Source: CAYMLQ01 sp964390795 (lineage in GTDB: Bacteria; Verrucomicrobiota; Kiritimatiellia; RFP12; UBA1067). Taken from it: a stretch of DNA of 14,545 nucleotides. Positions within the stretch are counted from its first letter, which is position 1. Each line of letters begins with the position of its first letter. Position numbers and translations under genes: made by a program. Where the stretch lies: contig CAYMLQ010000115.1 of NCBI GenBank assembly GCA_964390795.1, positions 1 through 14,545 of the forward strand, in the 5' to 3' direction. The notes under the pieces are model-generated. The model saw only the letters and a list, made by a program, of their open reading frames with translations, ran no database searches and had not been told where the DNA came from. Below are positions 7,592-13,969 of this stretch, in pieces.

Positions 7592-7804
7592 TGGGGGGGG
7601 ACGCAAAAAAATAAAATACTTCTAATCGCCAACTAATGCGGGGCTTACGAGGCTCAACGATCCCTGTTTTTGCCAGATTCGCTTGTTTGCTATCTGCATA
7701 CTCCAGTACCCCATTCTCAGATGAAAGCGCCCAGATCGCAAGGGTGCAATTCAACTCCTAAATCTTAACTCCTAACTCCTCCTTTTGTGCCACCCACTCG
7801 GCTT
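7592..7804. other. Intergenic stretch between sRNA promoter and ygiQ promoter
   Basis: I see no gene here. The plus strand carries a G8 run (7593-7600), an A/T-rich block, TACTCCAG/TACCCCAT (7699-7714) as a degenerate 8-mer pair, and three copies of AACTCCT (7753-7759, 7767-7773, 7774-7780). Minus-strand frames through 7620-7750 are open and mildly protein-like but run on into the sRNA promoter, so I do not call them. Confidence 0.6.
7753..7780. repeat. Short degenerate AACTCCT repeat
   Basis: Three copies of AACTCCT occur at 7753-7759, 7767-7773 and 7774-7780. The last two are directly adjacent and the first is separated from them by AAATCTT. On the minus strand they read AGGAGTT. Confidence 0.6.
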
Positions 7805-7833
7805 TTGACCGCGCGCGACGAATCGTGTATCAT
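7805..7833 (+). promoter_or_regulatory. Promoter of the ygiQ-like gene, probably giving a leaderless mRNA
   Basis: TTGACC (7805-7810), a 17-base spacer and TATCAT (7828-7833) match the sigma-70 consensus at five of six positions in each box. Seven bases after the -10 box comes the A of ATG at 7841, so transcription is predicted to begin at or next to the start codon. Confidence 0.6.
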
Positions 7834-7840
7834 GATCGAC

Positions 7841-9559
7841 ATGTTCCTGCCTTGCACACCACCGGAGATCGAGCGCCTGGGCGGTGACGCCCCGGATGTC
7901 ATCTTGGTATCAGGAGACGCCTACATCGACTCGCCCTTCTCGGGCATTGCCCTGATCGGGCGCGTGCTGAGCGCCGCCGGATTCCGCGTCGCGATCATCC
8001 CTCAGCCCAACATCGCCTCCCTCGATGACATCCGCCGACTCGGGCAGCCGCGCCTCTTCTGGGGCGTCTCAGGCGGCTGCGTCGACTCCATGGTCGCCAA
8101 CTACACCGCTTCCGGCAAGCGCCGCCACCAAGACGACTTTACGCCCGGCGGGGAGAATGACGCCCGGCCCGACCGCGCCGTCATCGTTTACAGCAACCTG
8201 ATCCGCGCGGCCTTCAAGCCCTGCAAGCCCATTGTGCTCGGCGGCATCGAGGCCAGCCTGCGCCGCATCGCCCACTATGACTTCTGGTCCGACACCGTGC
8301 GCCGTCCCGTCCTCTTCGACGCCAAGGCCGACATCCTCGTCTACGGCATGGCGGAGCGCACCATCGTCGCCCTGGCCCGTCTGCTGCGCGACGGTCAAGA
8401 CTGGCGCGGCTTGCGCGGCATCTGCCACGCCCTGCCCGCCACCTCGCAGAGCTTGCCGGACGATGCGGTCACGCTCCCCTCGTTCGACGAAGCCTCCGCG
8501 CCCACGGAGCAGGGCCGCGCCGCCTTCCTCGACATGTTCAGCCTGTTCGCGGCCCAGCAGGACGCGCGCACCGCCAAGCCGCTGCTGCAGCGCGTCGACA
8601 CGCGCTGCCTCGTCCATAACCCGCCCGAATCCCCGCTTGTCCCGGCGGAACTCGACGCGGTCTACGCCCTGCCCTTCATGCTCGACGCCCACCCCAGCCA
8701 CGCCGCGAAAGGCAAGGTCCGCGCGCTCGACACCATCCGCTTCTCCCTCACGACCCACCGCGGCTGCTACGGCGAGTGCAACTTCTGCGCGATCGCCATG
8801 CACCAGGGCCGCCGTGTAGTCAGCCGGACTGAGGGAGCGATCGTCGAAGAGGCGCTGCGCATGACGCGCCACCCGCGCTTCACCGGCATTATCCAAGACG
8901 TCGGCGGCCCCACCGCCAACATGTACGGCTTCGAGTGCGAGCGCAAAGTCAAGCACGGCGCCTGTCCCGACAAGCGCTGCCTGCACCCCTCCTGCTGCCC
9001 TTCGCTCGAGCCCGACCACGCCCCGCAGATCGCCCTGCTCAAAAGGCTCCGCCATATCCCCGGCGTCAGAAAAATTTTCGTGGCCTCCGGTATCCGCCCC
9101 GACCTCATCGAGGCCGACACGCACTCCGGCGCGCAGTATATCGAGGAACTCGCGGCCCACCACGTCTCCGGCCAGCTCAAGCTCGCGCCCGAGCATTCGG
9201 AGAAAAAGGTGCTGGACGCCATGGGCAAACCGGGAACCGGCGCGCTGCTGCACTTCAAGACGCACTTCGACGCGGCCAGCAAGCGGCACGGACTGAAACA
9301 GTTCCTGACCTACTACTTCATCGCCGCCCATCCGGCGTGTACCGATGAAGACATGCGCGAACTCAAGCTTTTCGCGCTCGAGCAGTTGCGCCTCGCGCCG
9401 GAACAGGTGCAGATTTTCACGCCCACGCCCTCCACCTGGTCTACGGCCATGTACTACACGGGTCTCGACCCCTCCACCCGCCAGCCGATCCACGTGACCC
9501 GCGGACTGCGCGCCAAGCAGAACCAGAAGGACCTGCTCACGCCAGCCCCGCGTCTCTGA
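7841..9559 (+). CDS. ygiQ: YgiQ-family radical SAM protein
   Basis: This 572-aa cytoplasmic protein has the YgiQ N-terminal domain (PDVILVSGDAYIDSPFSGIA...GFRVAIIPQP), a radical SAM core with the 4Fe-4S motif C309-x3-C313-x2-C316 (RGCYGECNFC), and a family-specific second cysteine cluster (CPDKRCLHPSCC). The reaction of YgiQ is not established. It ends soon after PTPSTWSTAMYYTGLDP, so the C-terminal DUF3362 extension of E. coli YgiQ (739 aa) is absent or reduced to a stub. In-frame starts are GTG 7787, ATG 7832 and ATG 7841. None has a ribosome binding site, and a good promoter (7805-7833) lies over the first two. I prefer 7841, which would be leaderless and puts the conserved GDAYIDSP at the expected distance from the start. 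The 3' end overlaps rnc, on the other strand, by 23 nt. Confidence 0.9.
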   Translation: MFLPCTPPEIERLGGDAPDVILVSGDAYIDSPFSGIALIGRVLSAAGFRVAIIPQPNIASLDDIRRLGQPRLFWGVSGGCVDSMVANYTASGKRRHQDDFTPGGENDARPDRAVIVYSNLIRAAFKPCKPIVLGGIEASLRRIAHYDFWSDTVRRPVLFDAKADILVYGMAERTIVALARLLRDGQDWRGLRGICHALPATSQSLPDDAVTLPSFDEASAPTEQGRAAFLDMFSLFAAQQDARTAKPLLQRVDTRCLVHNPPESPLVPAELDAVYALPFMLDAHPSHAAKGKVRALDTIRFSLTTHRGCYGECNFCAIAMHQGRRVVSRTEGAIVEEALRMTRHPRFTGIIQDVGGPTANMYGFECERKVKHGACPDKRCLHPSCCPSLEPDHAPQIALLKRLRHIPGVRKIFVASGIRPDLIEADTHSGAQYIEELAAHHVSGQLKLAPEHSEKKVLDAMGKPGTGALLHFKTHFDAASKRHGLKQFLTYYFIAAHPACTDEDMRELKLFALEQLRLAPEQVQIFTPTPSTWSTAMYYTGLDPSTRQPIHVTRGLRAKQNQKDLLTPAPRL

Positions 9560-10256
9560 GCAGCGCCAGCAGCGCTTTCGCCGCCGCCACCTCCGCCGCC
9601 CGCTTGGTCCGCCCCGTGCCGAGCGACTCGTGCCCGCCGGCCACGCGGGCTTTCACCGTGTACTCCGGCGCGTGATGCGGGCCTGACGCGCTGACCAGCT
9701 CGTAAGCGGGCGAATCCGGCCAGGCGTTGCGCTGCGCCAGCTCCTGCAGACCGCCTTTCGGATTATCGTCCCACACGTCCAGCACCACCTCCGCCTGCTC
9801 CGGCATCAGCCTCGCGAAAATCGCCCGCACAGCCTTGAGGCCGCCGTCGCACCAGGCCGCTCCGAACACCGCCTCCATCGCATCGGTCAGCGACCGGTCC
9901 TTGTCGCGGCCGCCCGCCGCCTCCTCGCCCTTTCCCAGCCGCAGGTACGCCCCCAGCCCCACGCGGCGCGCCAGGTCTGCCAGGGCGCGCCCGCTCGCCA
10001 GGAGGCTGCGCCGCACCGTCAGCCCGCCCTCATCCTCCTCCGCGTGCAACTCAAAAACATGCTGCGCCGTCAGCAGCCCGAACACGGCGTCGCCCAGAAA
10101 CTCCAGCCGCTGGTTGTCCTCGACCTTTTCCGGCGCCTGGTCCGCCCGGTAGGACGGGCTGGTCAGCGCCGTCACCAGCAGCGCCCGCTTCTTAAAAGCA
10201 TAGCCGAGCGTTTTTTCCAACGTTCGCAAAGGGTCCGCTTTTTTCGACAAGAACAC
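9537..10256 (-). CDS. rnc: Ribonuclease III
   Basis: RNase III cleaves double-stranded RNA in rRNA precursors, antisense duplexes and structured mRNA leaders. The 239-aa product has the signature NQRLEFLGDAV with E52 and D56, and the second catalytic pair D125/E128 in SLTDAMEAVFGA, equivalent to E41, D45, D114 and E117 of E. coli. A C-terminal double-stranded-RNA-binding domain spans about 165-239 (NPKGGLQELAQ through GRTKRAAEVAAAKALL). The GTG start at 10256 is chosen because GGAGG (10268-10264) lies 7 bases upstream. The gene converges on ygiQ with a 23-nt coding overlap and diverges from the tRNA-Val gene. A hairpin directly abuts its ribosome binding site and could allow self-regulation. 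Identification is firm. Confidence 0.96.
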   Translation of the reverse strand: MFLSKKADPLRTLEKTLGYAFKKRALLVTALTSPSYRADQAPEKVEDNQRLEFLGDAVFGLLTAQHVFELHAEEDEGGLTVRRSLLASGRALADLARRVGLGAYLRLGKGEEAAGGRDKDRSLTDAMEAVFGAAWCDGGLKAVRAIFARLMPEQAEVVLDVWDDNPKGGLQELAQRNAWPDSPAYELVSASGPHHAPEYTVKARVAGGHESLGTGRTKRAAEVAAAKALLALLRDAGLA

Positions 10257-10268
10257 GTAAGATCCTCC

Positions 10269-10301
10269 ATCCGCTCCACTGTTTTCAGCAGTTTAGCGGA
10301 T
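10269..10301 (-). promoter_or_regulatory. Hairpin in the rnc leader next to the ribosome binding site
   Basis: In the rnc mRNA, AUCCGCU (10301-10295) pairs with AGCGGAU (10275-10269) and ACUG (10292-10289) with CAGU (10281-10278). A 2x2 A/G internal loop separates them and the terminal loop is CUGAAAA. The GGAGG ribosome binding site starts at the next base, 10268. E. coli rnc is known to be autoregulated by RNase III cleavage of a leader stem-loop. A similar role here is an inference from position only. Confidence 0.5.
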
Positions 10302-10349
10302 TTCGTGTGCCGCCACATCCTGAAACCGTTATTTATTTTTCGGCAGCCC

Positions 10350-10379
10350 TTGACTTTTCCCCGCCGCGGATGATATAAA
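10350..10379 (+). promoter_or_regulatory. Promoter of the tRNA-Val gene
   Basis: TTGACT (10350-10355), an 18-base spacer and TATAAA (10374-10379), preceded by TGA to give an extended -10 (TGn). Predicted start is near 10386, about 15 bases before the mature tRNA. Confidence 0.7.
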
Positions 10380-10400
10380 TAAACCCGTTTTTCACGGTGC

Positions 10401-10477
10401 GGGCGCTTAGCTCAGTTGGTTAGAGCGCTACTTTCACACGGTAGAAGTCACAGGTTCGAATCCTGTAGCGCCCACCA
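10401..10477 (+). tRNA. tRNA-Val (anticodon CAC)
   Basis: A complete cloverleaf of 77 nt including an encoded CCA. The acceptor stem is GGGCGCT/AGCGCCC and the D arm GCTC/GAGC with loop AGTTGGTTA. The anticodon stem is CTACT/GGTAG with loop TTCACAC, putting CAC at 10435-10437, which reads GUG. The variable loop is AAGTC and the T arm ACAGG/CCTGT with loop TTCGAAT. It stands alone with its own promoter and a probable terminator about 60 nt downstream. Confidence 0.96.
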
Positions 10478-10538
10478 TTCAATCAGGTCGTTTTTGTTGG
10501 AAAATCCCAATAAAAGCGGCCTTATTATTTTGTGTGTT

Positions 10539-10556
10539 CCGGTCACGCCGGTTTTT
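10539..10556 (+). terminator. Probable intrinsic terminator after tRNA-Val
   Basis: CCGGT (10539-10543) pairs with GCCGG (10547-10551, one G-U pair) around the loop CAC, followed by TTTTT (10552-10556). The stem is short but GC-rich and stands about 60 nt after the tRNA. Confidence 0.5.
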
Positions 10557-10682
10557 GGGCTGTGTGTGTAGGGTGTGTGTAATTTTAGAGCAAAACAAGC
10601 ACTGGAAGCATGCAAAACTCCTCCCCGGACAGGCGTTTCGGGCGCTTGCGAGCCGGAATCCCCGTGTTATTTTGGTGTTGCC

Positions 10683-10704
10683 ATAAGGCACACATAAGGC
10701 ACAC
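10683..10704. repeat. Perfect 11-bp tandem repeat
   Basis: ATAAGGCACAC occurs twice without a gap (10683-10693 and 10694-10704). It sits 20-40 bases before the start of the toxin-like fragment and could be a remnant operator. Confidence 0.75.
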
Positions 10705-10724
10705 GGTGTAGTATCTTTTCGGGC

Positions 10725-10814
10725 ATGGATCACGACCAATGGATTCCAGAGAAGAATGAGCAGCTGAAAGCTGAGCAGGGTCTCAGCTTTCAGCAGATGG
10801 TGATGCACATCTTT
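10725..10814 (+). pseudogene. Decayed N-terminal fragment of a BrnT-like toxin gene
   Basis: The frame from the ATG at 10725 gives WIPEKNEQLKAEQGLSFQQ followed by MVMHIF. This resembles the opening of small BrnT-like (RelE-fold) toxins, where W-x-x-EKN-x-x-LK-x-ERGISFE-x-V is common. After about 30 residues the resemblance stops (CPKRDRVDRQ...) and the frame runs into mtnN, so only the first third would remain. No ribosome binding site precedes the ATG and no antitoxin follows. The call rests on recalled sequence character, not on a search. A chance frame is the alternative. Confidence 0.4.
10763..10794. repeat. Perfect 13-bp inverted repeat
   Basis: GCTGAAAGCTGAG (10763-10775) and CTCAGCTTTCAGC (10782-10794) pair without a mismatch around the loop CAGGGT. 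There is no T-tract on either side, so it is not an ordinary terminator. It lies inside the toxin-like fragment, 75 bases before the mtnN start. Confidence 0.8.
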
Positions 10815-10869
10815 TGTCCCAAACGAGACAGGGTTGACAGGCAAGGGGATTCATACGACACTAGGCGGC

Positions 10870-11595
10870 ATGAACAAACCGATCGCTCTGGTGGCGGCCA
10901 TGAGGGAGGAGCTGGACGCGCTCCTGACGGTTTTTCCCGCGCATGAGGCCCGCGTCCATTTCAACACGCAGCTCTTCCATGCCCGCTTTGGGAGCCAGGA
11001 CCTGGTCATCGCGCAGTCCGGCGTCGGCAAGGTGAACGCCGCCTGCACGCTGGCCCTGCTGCTCTCCGACTTCGACCCCGGCTGCGTCATCAACACCGGC
11101 TGCGCCGGCGGCCTACAGCCCGGCCAGCAGATCCTCGACCTCGTCGTGCCGGAGGAGGTTGTCTACACCGACGTGAACGTCACCCCGCTCGGCTTCGCCT
11201 ACGGGCAGATGATGGGCTGCGCGCCCCGCTTTCAGGCCTCGCCCGCCCTGCTTTCGCGGTTTCAAGCCCTGGTGTCCGAGCAGGCCGCGCCGCCGACCTG
11301 CCACCACGGACTGCTCGGCTCGTCCGACGCCTTCATCCACCTGCCCGAGCAGCTCGCGCACATCCGCCGCCATTTCGGCGAGGAAGTGCAGTGCGTCGAC
11401 ATGGAGGGCGGTGCCATCGCCCAGGCCTGCACCCGCTTCGGCGTGCCCTTCCTGATCCTGCGGGCCTTGAGCGACGTCCCTTGCCAGGGCGAGAACACGC
11501 TCGACTTCCAAACCTTCCTGACGCGCGCCGCCGCGCACTCGGCCGCGCTCTGCCTCAGCTTGGTTCAGCGCCTCGCCCTCGTGGAGACCCTATGA
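10870..11595 (+). CDS. mtnN: 5'-methylthioadenosine/S-adenosylhomocysteine nucleosidase
   Basis: MTAN hydrolyses the glycosidic bond of 5'-methylthioadenosine and S-adenosylhomocysteine, releasing adenine for the methyl-cycle and polyamine by-product salvage pathways in the cytoplasm. The 241-aa product (E. coli 232 aa) has AMREELDAL with E14 equivalent to E. coli E12, SGVGKVNAA, NTGCAGG, the substrate-binding VDMEGGAIAQAC with E179, and RALSDV with the general acid D202. I chose the ATG at 10870 because it gives the family N-terminus. The frame also opens at a TTG at 10834, which would add 12 unrelated residues. The ribosome binding site is poor (AGGCGG directly before the ATG). TTGACA at 10834-10839 may be a -35 box, but the -10 region (around 10857) is weak. 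Confidence 0.94.
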   Translation: MNKPIALVAAMREELDALLTVFPAHEARVHFNTQLFHARFGSQDLVIAQSGVGKVNAACTLALLLSDFDPGCVINTGCAGGLQPGQQILDLVVPEEVVYTDVNVTPLGFAYGQMMGCAPRFQASPALLSRFQALVSEQAAPPTCHHGLLGSSDAFIHLPEQLAHIRRHFGEEVQCVDMEGGAIAQACTRFGVPFLILRALSDVPCQGENTLDFQTFLTRAAAHSAALCLSLVQRLALVETL

Positions 11596-11606
11596 AAAGC
11601 CGCCAC

Positions 11607-11635
11607 TCGACAATTCACAGCCCAGTTGCTACATT
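11607..11635 (+). promoter_or_regulatory. Candidate promoter for the exported-protein gene pair
   Basis: TCGACA (11607-11612), a 17-base spacer and TACATT (11630-11635) match the -35 at five of six and the -10 at four of six positions. It would start an mRNA near 11642, giving a leader of about 76 nt before the gene at 11718. Confidence 0.4.
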
Positions 11636-11717
11636 TACAAAACAAAGGCTGGAGCTTTTCTTCACTCACCACGCGGCGTCGGCGGGGAACTTCTGCTAAA
11701 GGCCTCTGGAGCAAAGC

Positions 11718-12671
11718 ATGATGAAAACAATGAAGACGGGATTTGCGGGTGTGCTCATGGCGCTGCTGGCCGGCATCGTCATGGCGCAGCAGGGCGGTTT
11801 AGACAAGGCTGCCATTCTCAAAGAACTGGACAAGCTGCTGCTGTCCCACAGGGAAAAGGTCATGGTCGAGCAGAAGAGCATCGGCGATGCCCTGAAGAAG
11901 GCCCTGTCCAACACCAGGGAGCTGATCGAGCTGTATGAGGAGGCTGTTTTCGCCACACGATTTGAGGGAGCGAAGAAAGATAACACCGACTTCAAAAAAT
12001 GGAAGAACGCTCAGGATGACACCCTTAAGTCTGGCGATTTTCAGGCCGCCTTGTCGATTCATGCGAACTACCTCTATCTGACGTTTCTCCGGGCCTCCGG
12101 AGAAGATGAGGGCAAGTTGAATGAGGCGCTGATTCAGCATGTGCTCAAGGTGTGGACCGCGGAGGGCAAGTTTGATCTTCGCACGCGCACGACTACCGAG
12201 CTTCTGGACCGGCTTGTCACGCAAGGGGTGCTGGCGCGCAGCTTCCATCTGGGGCCGAAGCTAGGCGGCCCCCAGGAGGGTGAGAAACCGAAGGAGCAGG
12301 ATAAAACATGGGAGTGGACGCCGGCGAACACCGACGGCATGCTGGACAGGACGGTCTTTCCGTTTCTCCGCGCGAACAAGAGCCAGCTGCTGATCCCGCT
12401 CTGGGATAAACGGATCGCCAACGAAGCGGCGCGAGTCAAGCGAGCGGGGTTGAGCGACAAGGCTACCCAGTTCACCCAGCAGACCCTGCCCCGGCTGCAC
12501 TGGCAGCGCGCGCGCGATTTGGTTCTTCAAGGGAAGGAGGCGGAAGGCTTGTCAACGATGATCGGAATCCTGCGTCTGAATGCCAACCTGACCGAGTTTG
12601 GCACGTACGCCAGCGAACTGCGTACCCTGCTGGCTGGCGGCGAAGCAACAAACTCCGAGAAGAGCGAGTAA
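11718..12671 (+). CDS. Hypothetical exported protein, helical
   Basis: I do not recognise this 317-aa protein. It has a clear Sec signal peptide (MMKTMKTGFAGVLMALLAGIVMA, segments separated here only by reading; cleavage after VMA at about residue 23). The mature part is largely polar and predicted helical, rich in K, E, L and A, with charged heptad-like stretches near residues 30-90 and a hydrophilic linker at about 190-205 (GPQEGEKPKEQDK). No cysteines or metal-binding motifs stand out. GGAG lies 6 bases before the ATG. A second ATG at 11721 is equally possible. The next gene, a PQQ-like propeller, begins 4 bases after the stop, so the two are almost surely cotranscribed and may act together outside the inner membrane. 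Its base composition is somewhat less GC-biased than the left half of the window. Confidence 0.8.
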   Translation: MMKTMKTGFAGVLMALLAGIVMAQQGGLDKAAILKELDKLLLSHREKVMVEQKSIGDALKKALSNTRELIELYEEAVFATRFEGAKKDNTDFKKWKNAQDDTLKSGDFQAALSIHANYLYLTFLRASGEDEGKLNEALIQHVLKVWTAEGKFDLRTRTTTELLDRLVTQGVLARSFHLGPKLGGPQEGEKPKEQDKTWEWTPANTDGMLDRTVFPFLRANKSQLLIPLWDKRIANEAARVKRAGLSDKATQFTQQTLPRLHWQRARDLVLQGKEAEGLSTMIGILRLNANLTEFGTYASELRTLLAGGEATNSEKSE

Positions 12672-12675
12672 CCCT

Positions 12676-13953
12676 ATGAAGAGCAAACTGTTTGGACTGC
12701 TGGCGTGCTTGGCCGTACCGTACGGGCTGGCTCAGGCGGGAGAGGTCTGGCCGATGTTTCGAGGGCCACAGGGCAACGGGGCTGTGCTCGGCGCGCACTT
12801 GCCCTTGCTCTGGAGCGAGACCAATAACGTACGGTGGAAGATCGTAATTCCTCATGTGGGCTGGTCGACTCCAGTGGTGCAGAGCGACCAGATCTGGGTG
12901 ACCAGCGCGACAGAGAAGGGGCAGGACTATTATGCGTTCTGCGTGGACGCGAAGTCGGGCAAGATTCTCTTTGAAAAGCATTTGTTTCACTCCGATGCGC
13001 CGGAGCCCCTCGGAAACGCGGTGAATTGCTACGCCTCTCCGTCTCCGGCGATCGAGCCGGGACGGGTGTATGTTCATTTCGGAAGTTATGGAACCGCCTG
13101 CCTCGATACGGCGACAGGCGAGGTGCTTTGGAAGCGTGAGGATCTCAAGTGCCGGCATTATCGCGGGCCGGGCTCGTCCGCCATCCTGTATCGGGACTTG
13201 CTCATCCTGACTTACGACGGCGTGGATGTGCAGTACGTGGCGGCCTTGGATAAGCGCACCGGCAAGACGGTGTGGAAAAGCGACCGCACAATTGAATGGA
13301 AGGACCTGGATGAAAATGGACAGCCGAAACGGGAAGGGGATTTCCGCAAGGGCTTTGCGACGCCGCTGGTGATTGCCGTCAACGGAAAAGACCAGCTGAT
13401 CAGCCCTGCTTCCAGCATGCTCTTTGCGTATGAGCCGGACACGGGAAAGGAACTCTGGCGGGTCCGGAACACGGCTTACACGCCGGCCGTCACACCTGTT
13501 TTCGGCGGCGGCATGGTGCTGGCCGTGACGGGCCACGGGATGGCTGAAATGCTGGCCATCCGGCCGGACGGAACGAACGACGTGACCGATTCGCACGTGT
13601 CGTGGCGAATCGCGGGCAAAGATGTGCCGCTCACACCTTCGCCGGTCGTGCTGGACGGGCTGCTGTACATGCTGGCTGACCACGGCGTCATGACCTGCCT
13701 TGAGACCGCAACAGGCAAGACGGTGTGGCGTGAGCGTGTAGGCGGAAGCTGCCTGGCGTCACCCATTCATGACGGTGAGCGGATTTATATTTTCAGCGGG
13801 TCAGGCAAAACCACCGTCATCCGCGCCGGCCGCACGTTTGAAAAGCTCGCAGAAAACCAACTAGCCGCAGGTTTCATGGCCTCTCCGGCCGTGGCAGGAG
13901 ACTCACTGATCCTGCGCACAAGGACGCACGTGTACAGCATCGGCATGAAGTAA
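12676..13953 (+). CDS. Exported PQQ-like beta-propeller repeat protein
   Basis: The 425-aa product starts with a signal peptide cleaved after AQA (about residue 21) and then WPMFRGPQGNG, the usual opening of PQQ-like propeller proteins in Planctomycetes, Verrucomicrobia and relatives. Blade motifs of the type L-D-x-x-TG-x-x-x-W recur: VDAKSGKILFEK, LDTATGEVLWKR, LDKRTGKTVWKS, YEPDTGKELWRV and LETATGKTVWRE. This gives an outer-strand pattern of roughly six to eight blades. No catalytic residues of true quinoprotein dehydrogenases are evident, so a binding or scaffold role in the periplasm is more likely than alcohol oxidation. The ATG at 12676 is chosen because it gives the signal peptide; it lies 4 nt behind the hypothetical gene's stop, implying coupling. 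It converges on the AEC transporter gene with a 16-bp gap and no visible terminator. Confidence 0.88.
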   Translation: MKSKLFGLLACLAVPYGLAQAGEVWPMFRGPQGNGAVLGAHLPLLWSETNNVRWKIVIPHVGWSTPVVQSDQIWVTSATEKGQDYYAFCVDAKSGKILFEKHLFHSDAPEPLGNAVNCYASPSPAIEPGRVYVHFGSYGTACLDTATGEVLWKREDLKCRHYRGPGSSAILYRDLLILTYDGVDVQYVAALDKRTGKTVWKSDRTIEWKDLDENGQPKREGDFRKGFATPLVIAVNGKDQLISPASSMLFAYEPDTGKELWRVRNTAYTPAVTPVFGGGMVLAVTGHGMAEMLAIRPDGTNDVTDSHVSWRIAGKDVPLTPSPVVLDGLLYMLADHGVMTCLETATGKTVWRERVGGSCLASPIHDGERIYIFSGSGKTTVIRAGRTFEKLAENQLAAGFMASPAVAGDSLILRTRTHVYSIGMK

Positions 13954-13969
13954 TACCAACAAGCGTCTA

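Larger units (their letters stand above)
10478..10869. other. Gene-poor stretch between tRNA-Val and mtnN
   Basis: I find no complete gene in these roughly 390 bases. Base use is less GC-rich and more repetitive (GTGTGTGTAGGGTGTGTGTAA at 10561-10581) than the flanking genes. It contains a probable tRNA terminator, an 11-bp tandem repeat, a toxin-like gene fragment and a strong inverted repeat, listed separately. No copy of the tRNA 3' end is present, so there is no direct evidence of an attachment site. Confidence 0.6.

Noticed and set aside
7356..7754. Minus-strand frame of 132 codons across the sRNA region
   Set aside because: It would read through the promoter, hairpins and terminator and into the acyltransferase gene antisense. 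It has no ribosome binding site and no recognisable protein features.
10479..10844. Minus-strand frame of 121 codons after the tRNA
   Set aside because: Low-complexity GT-repeats give H/T-rich residues, there is no ribosome binding site, and it overlaps the tandem repeat and terminator. Nothing resembles an integrase.
11592..11699. 35-codon frame overlapping the mtnN stop (ATGA)
   Set aside because: The ATGA overlap is suggestive, but the peptide has no features, the stretch also holds a candidate promoter, and no ribosome binding site can be separated from the mtnN coding end.
12676..13953. PQQ-dependent alcohol dehydrogenase
   Set aside because: Only the propeller repeats are present. The length is too short (425 aa) and the cofactor/catalytic features of true quinoprotein dehydrogenases are not seen.
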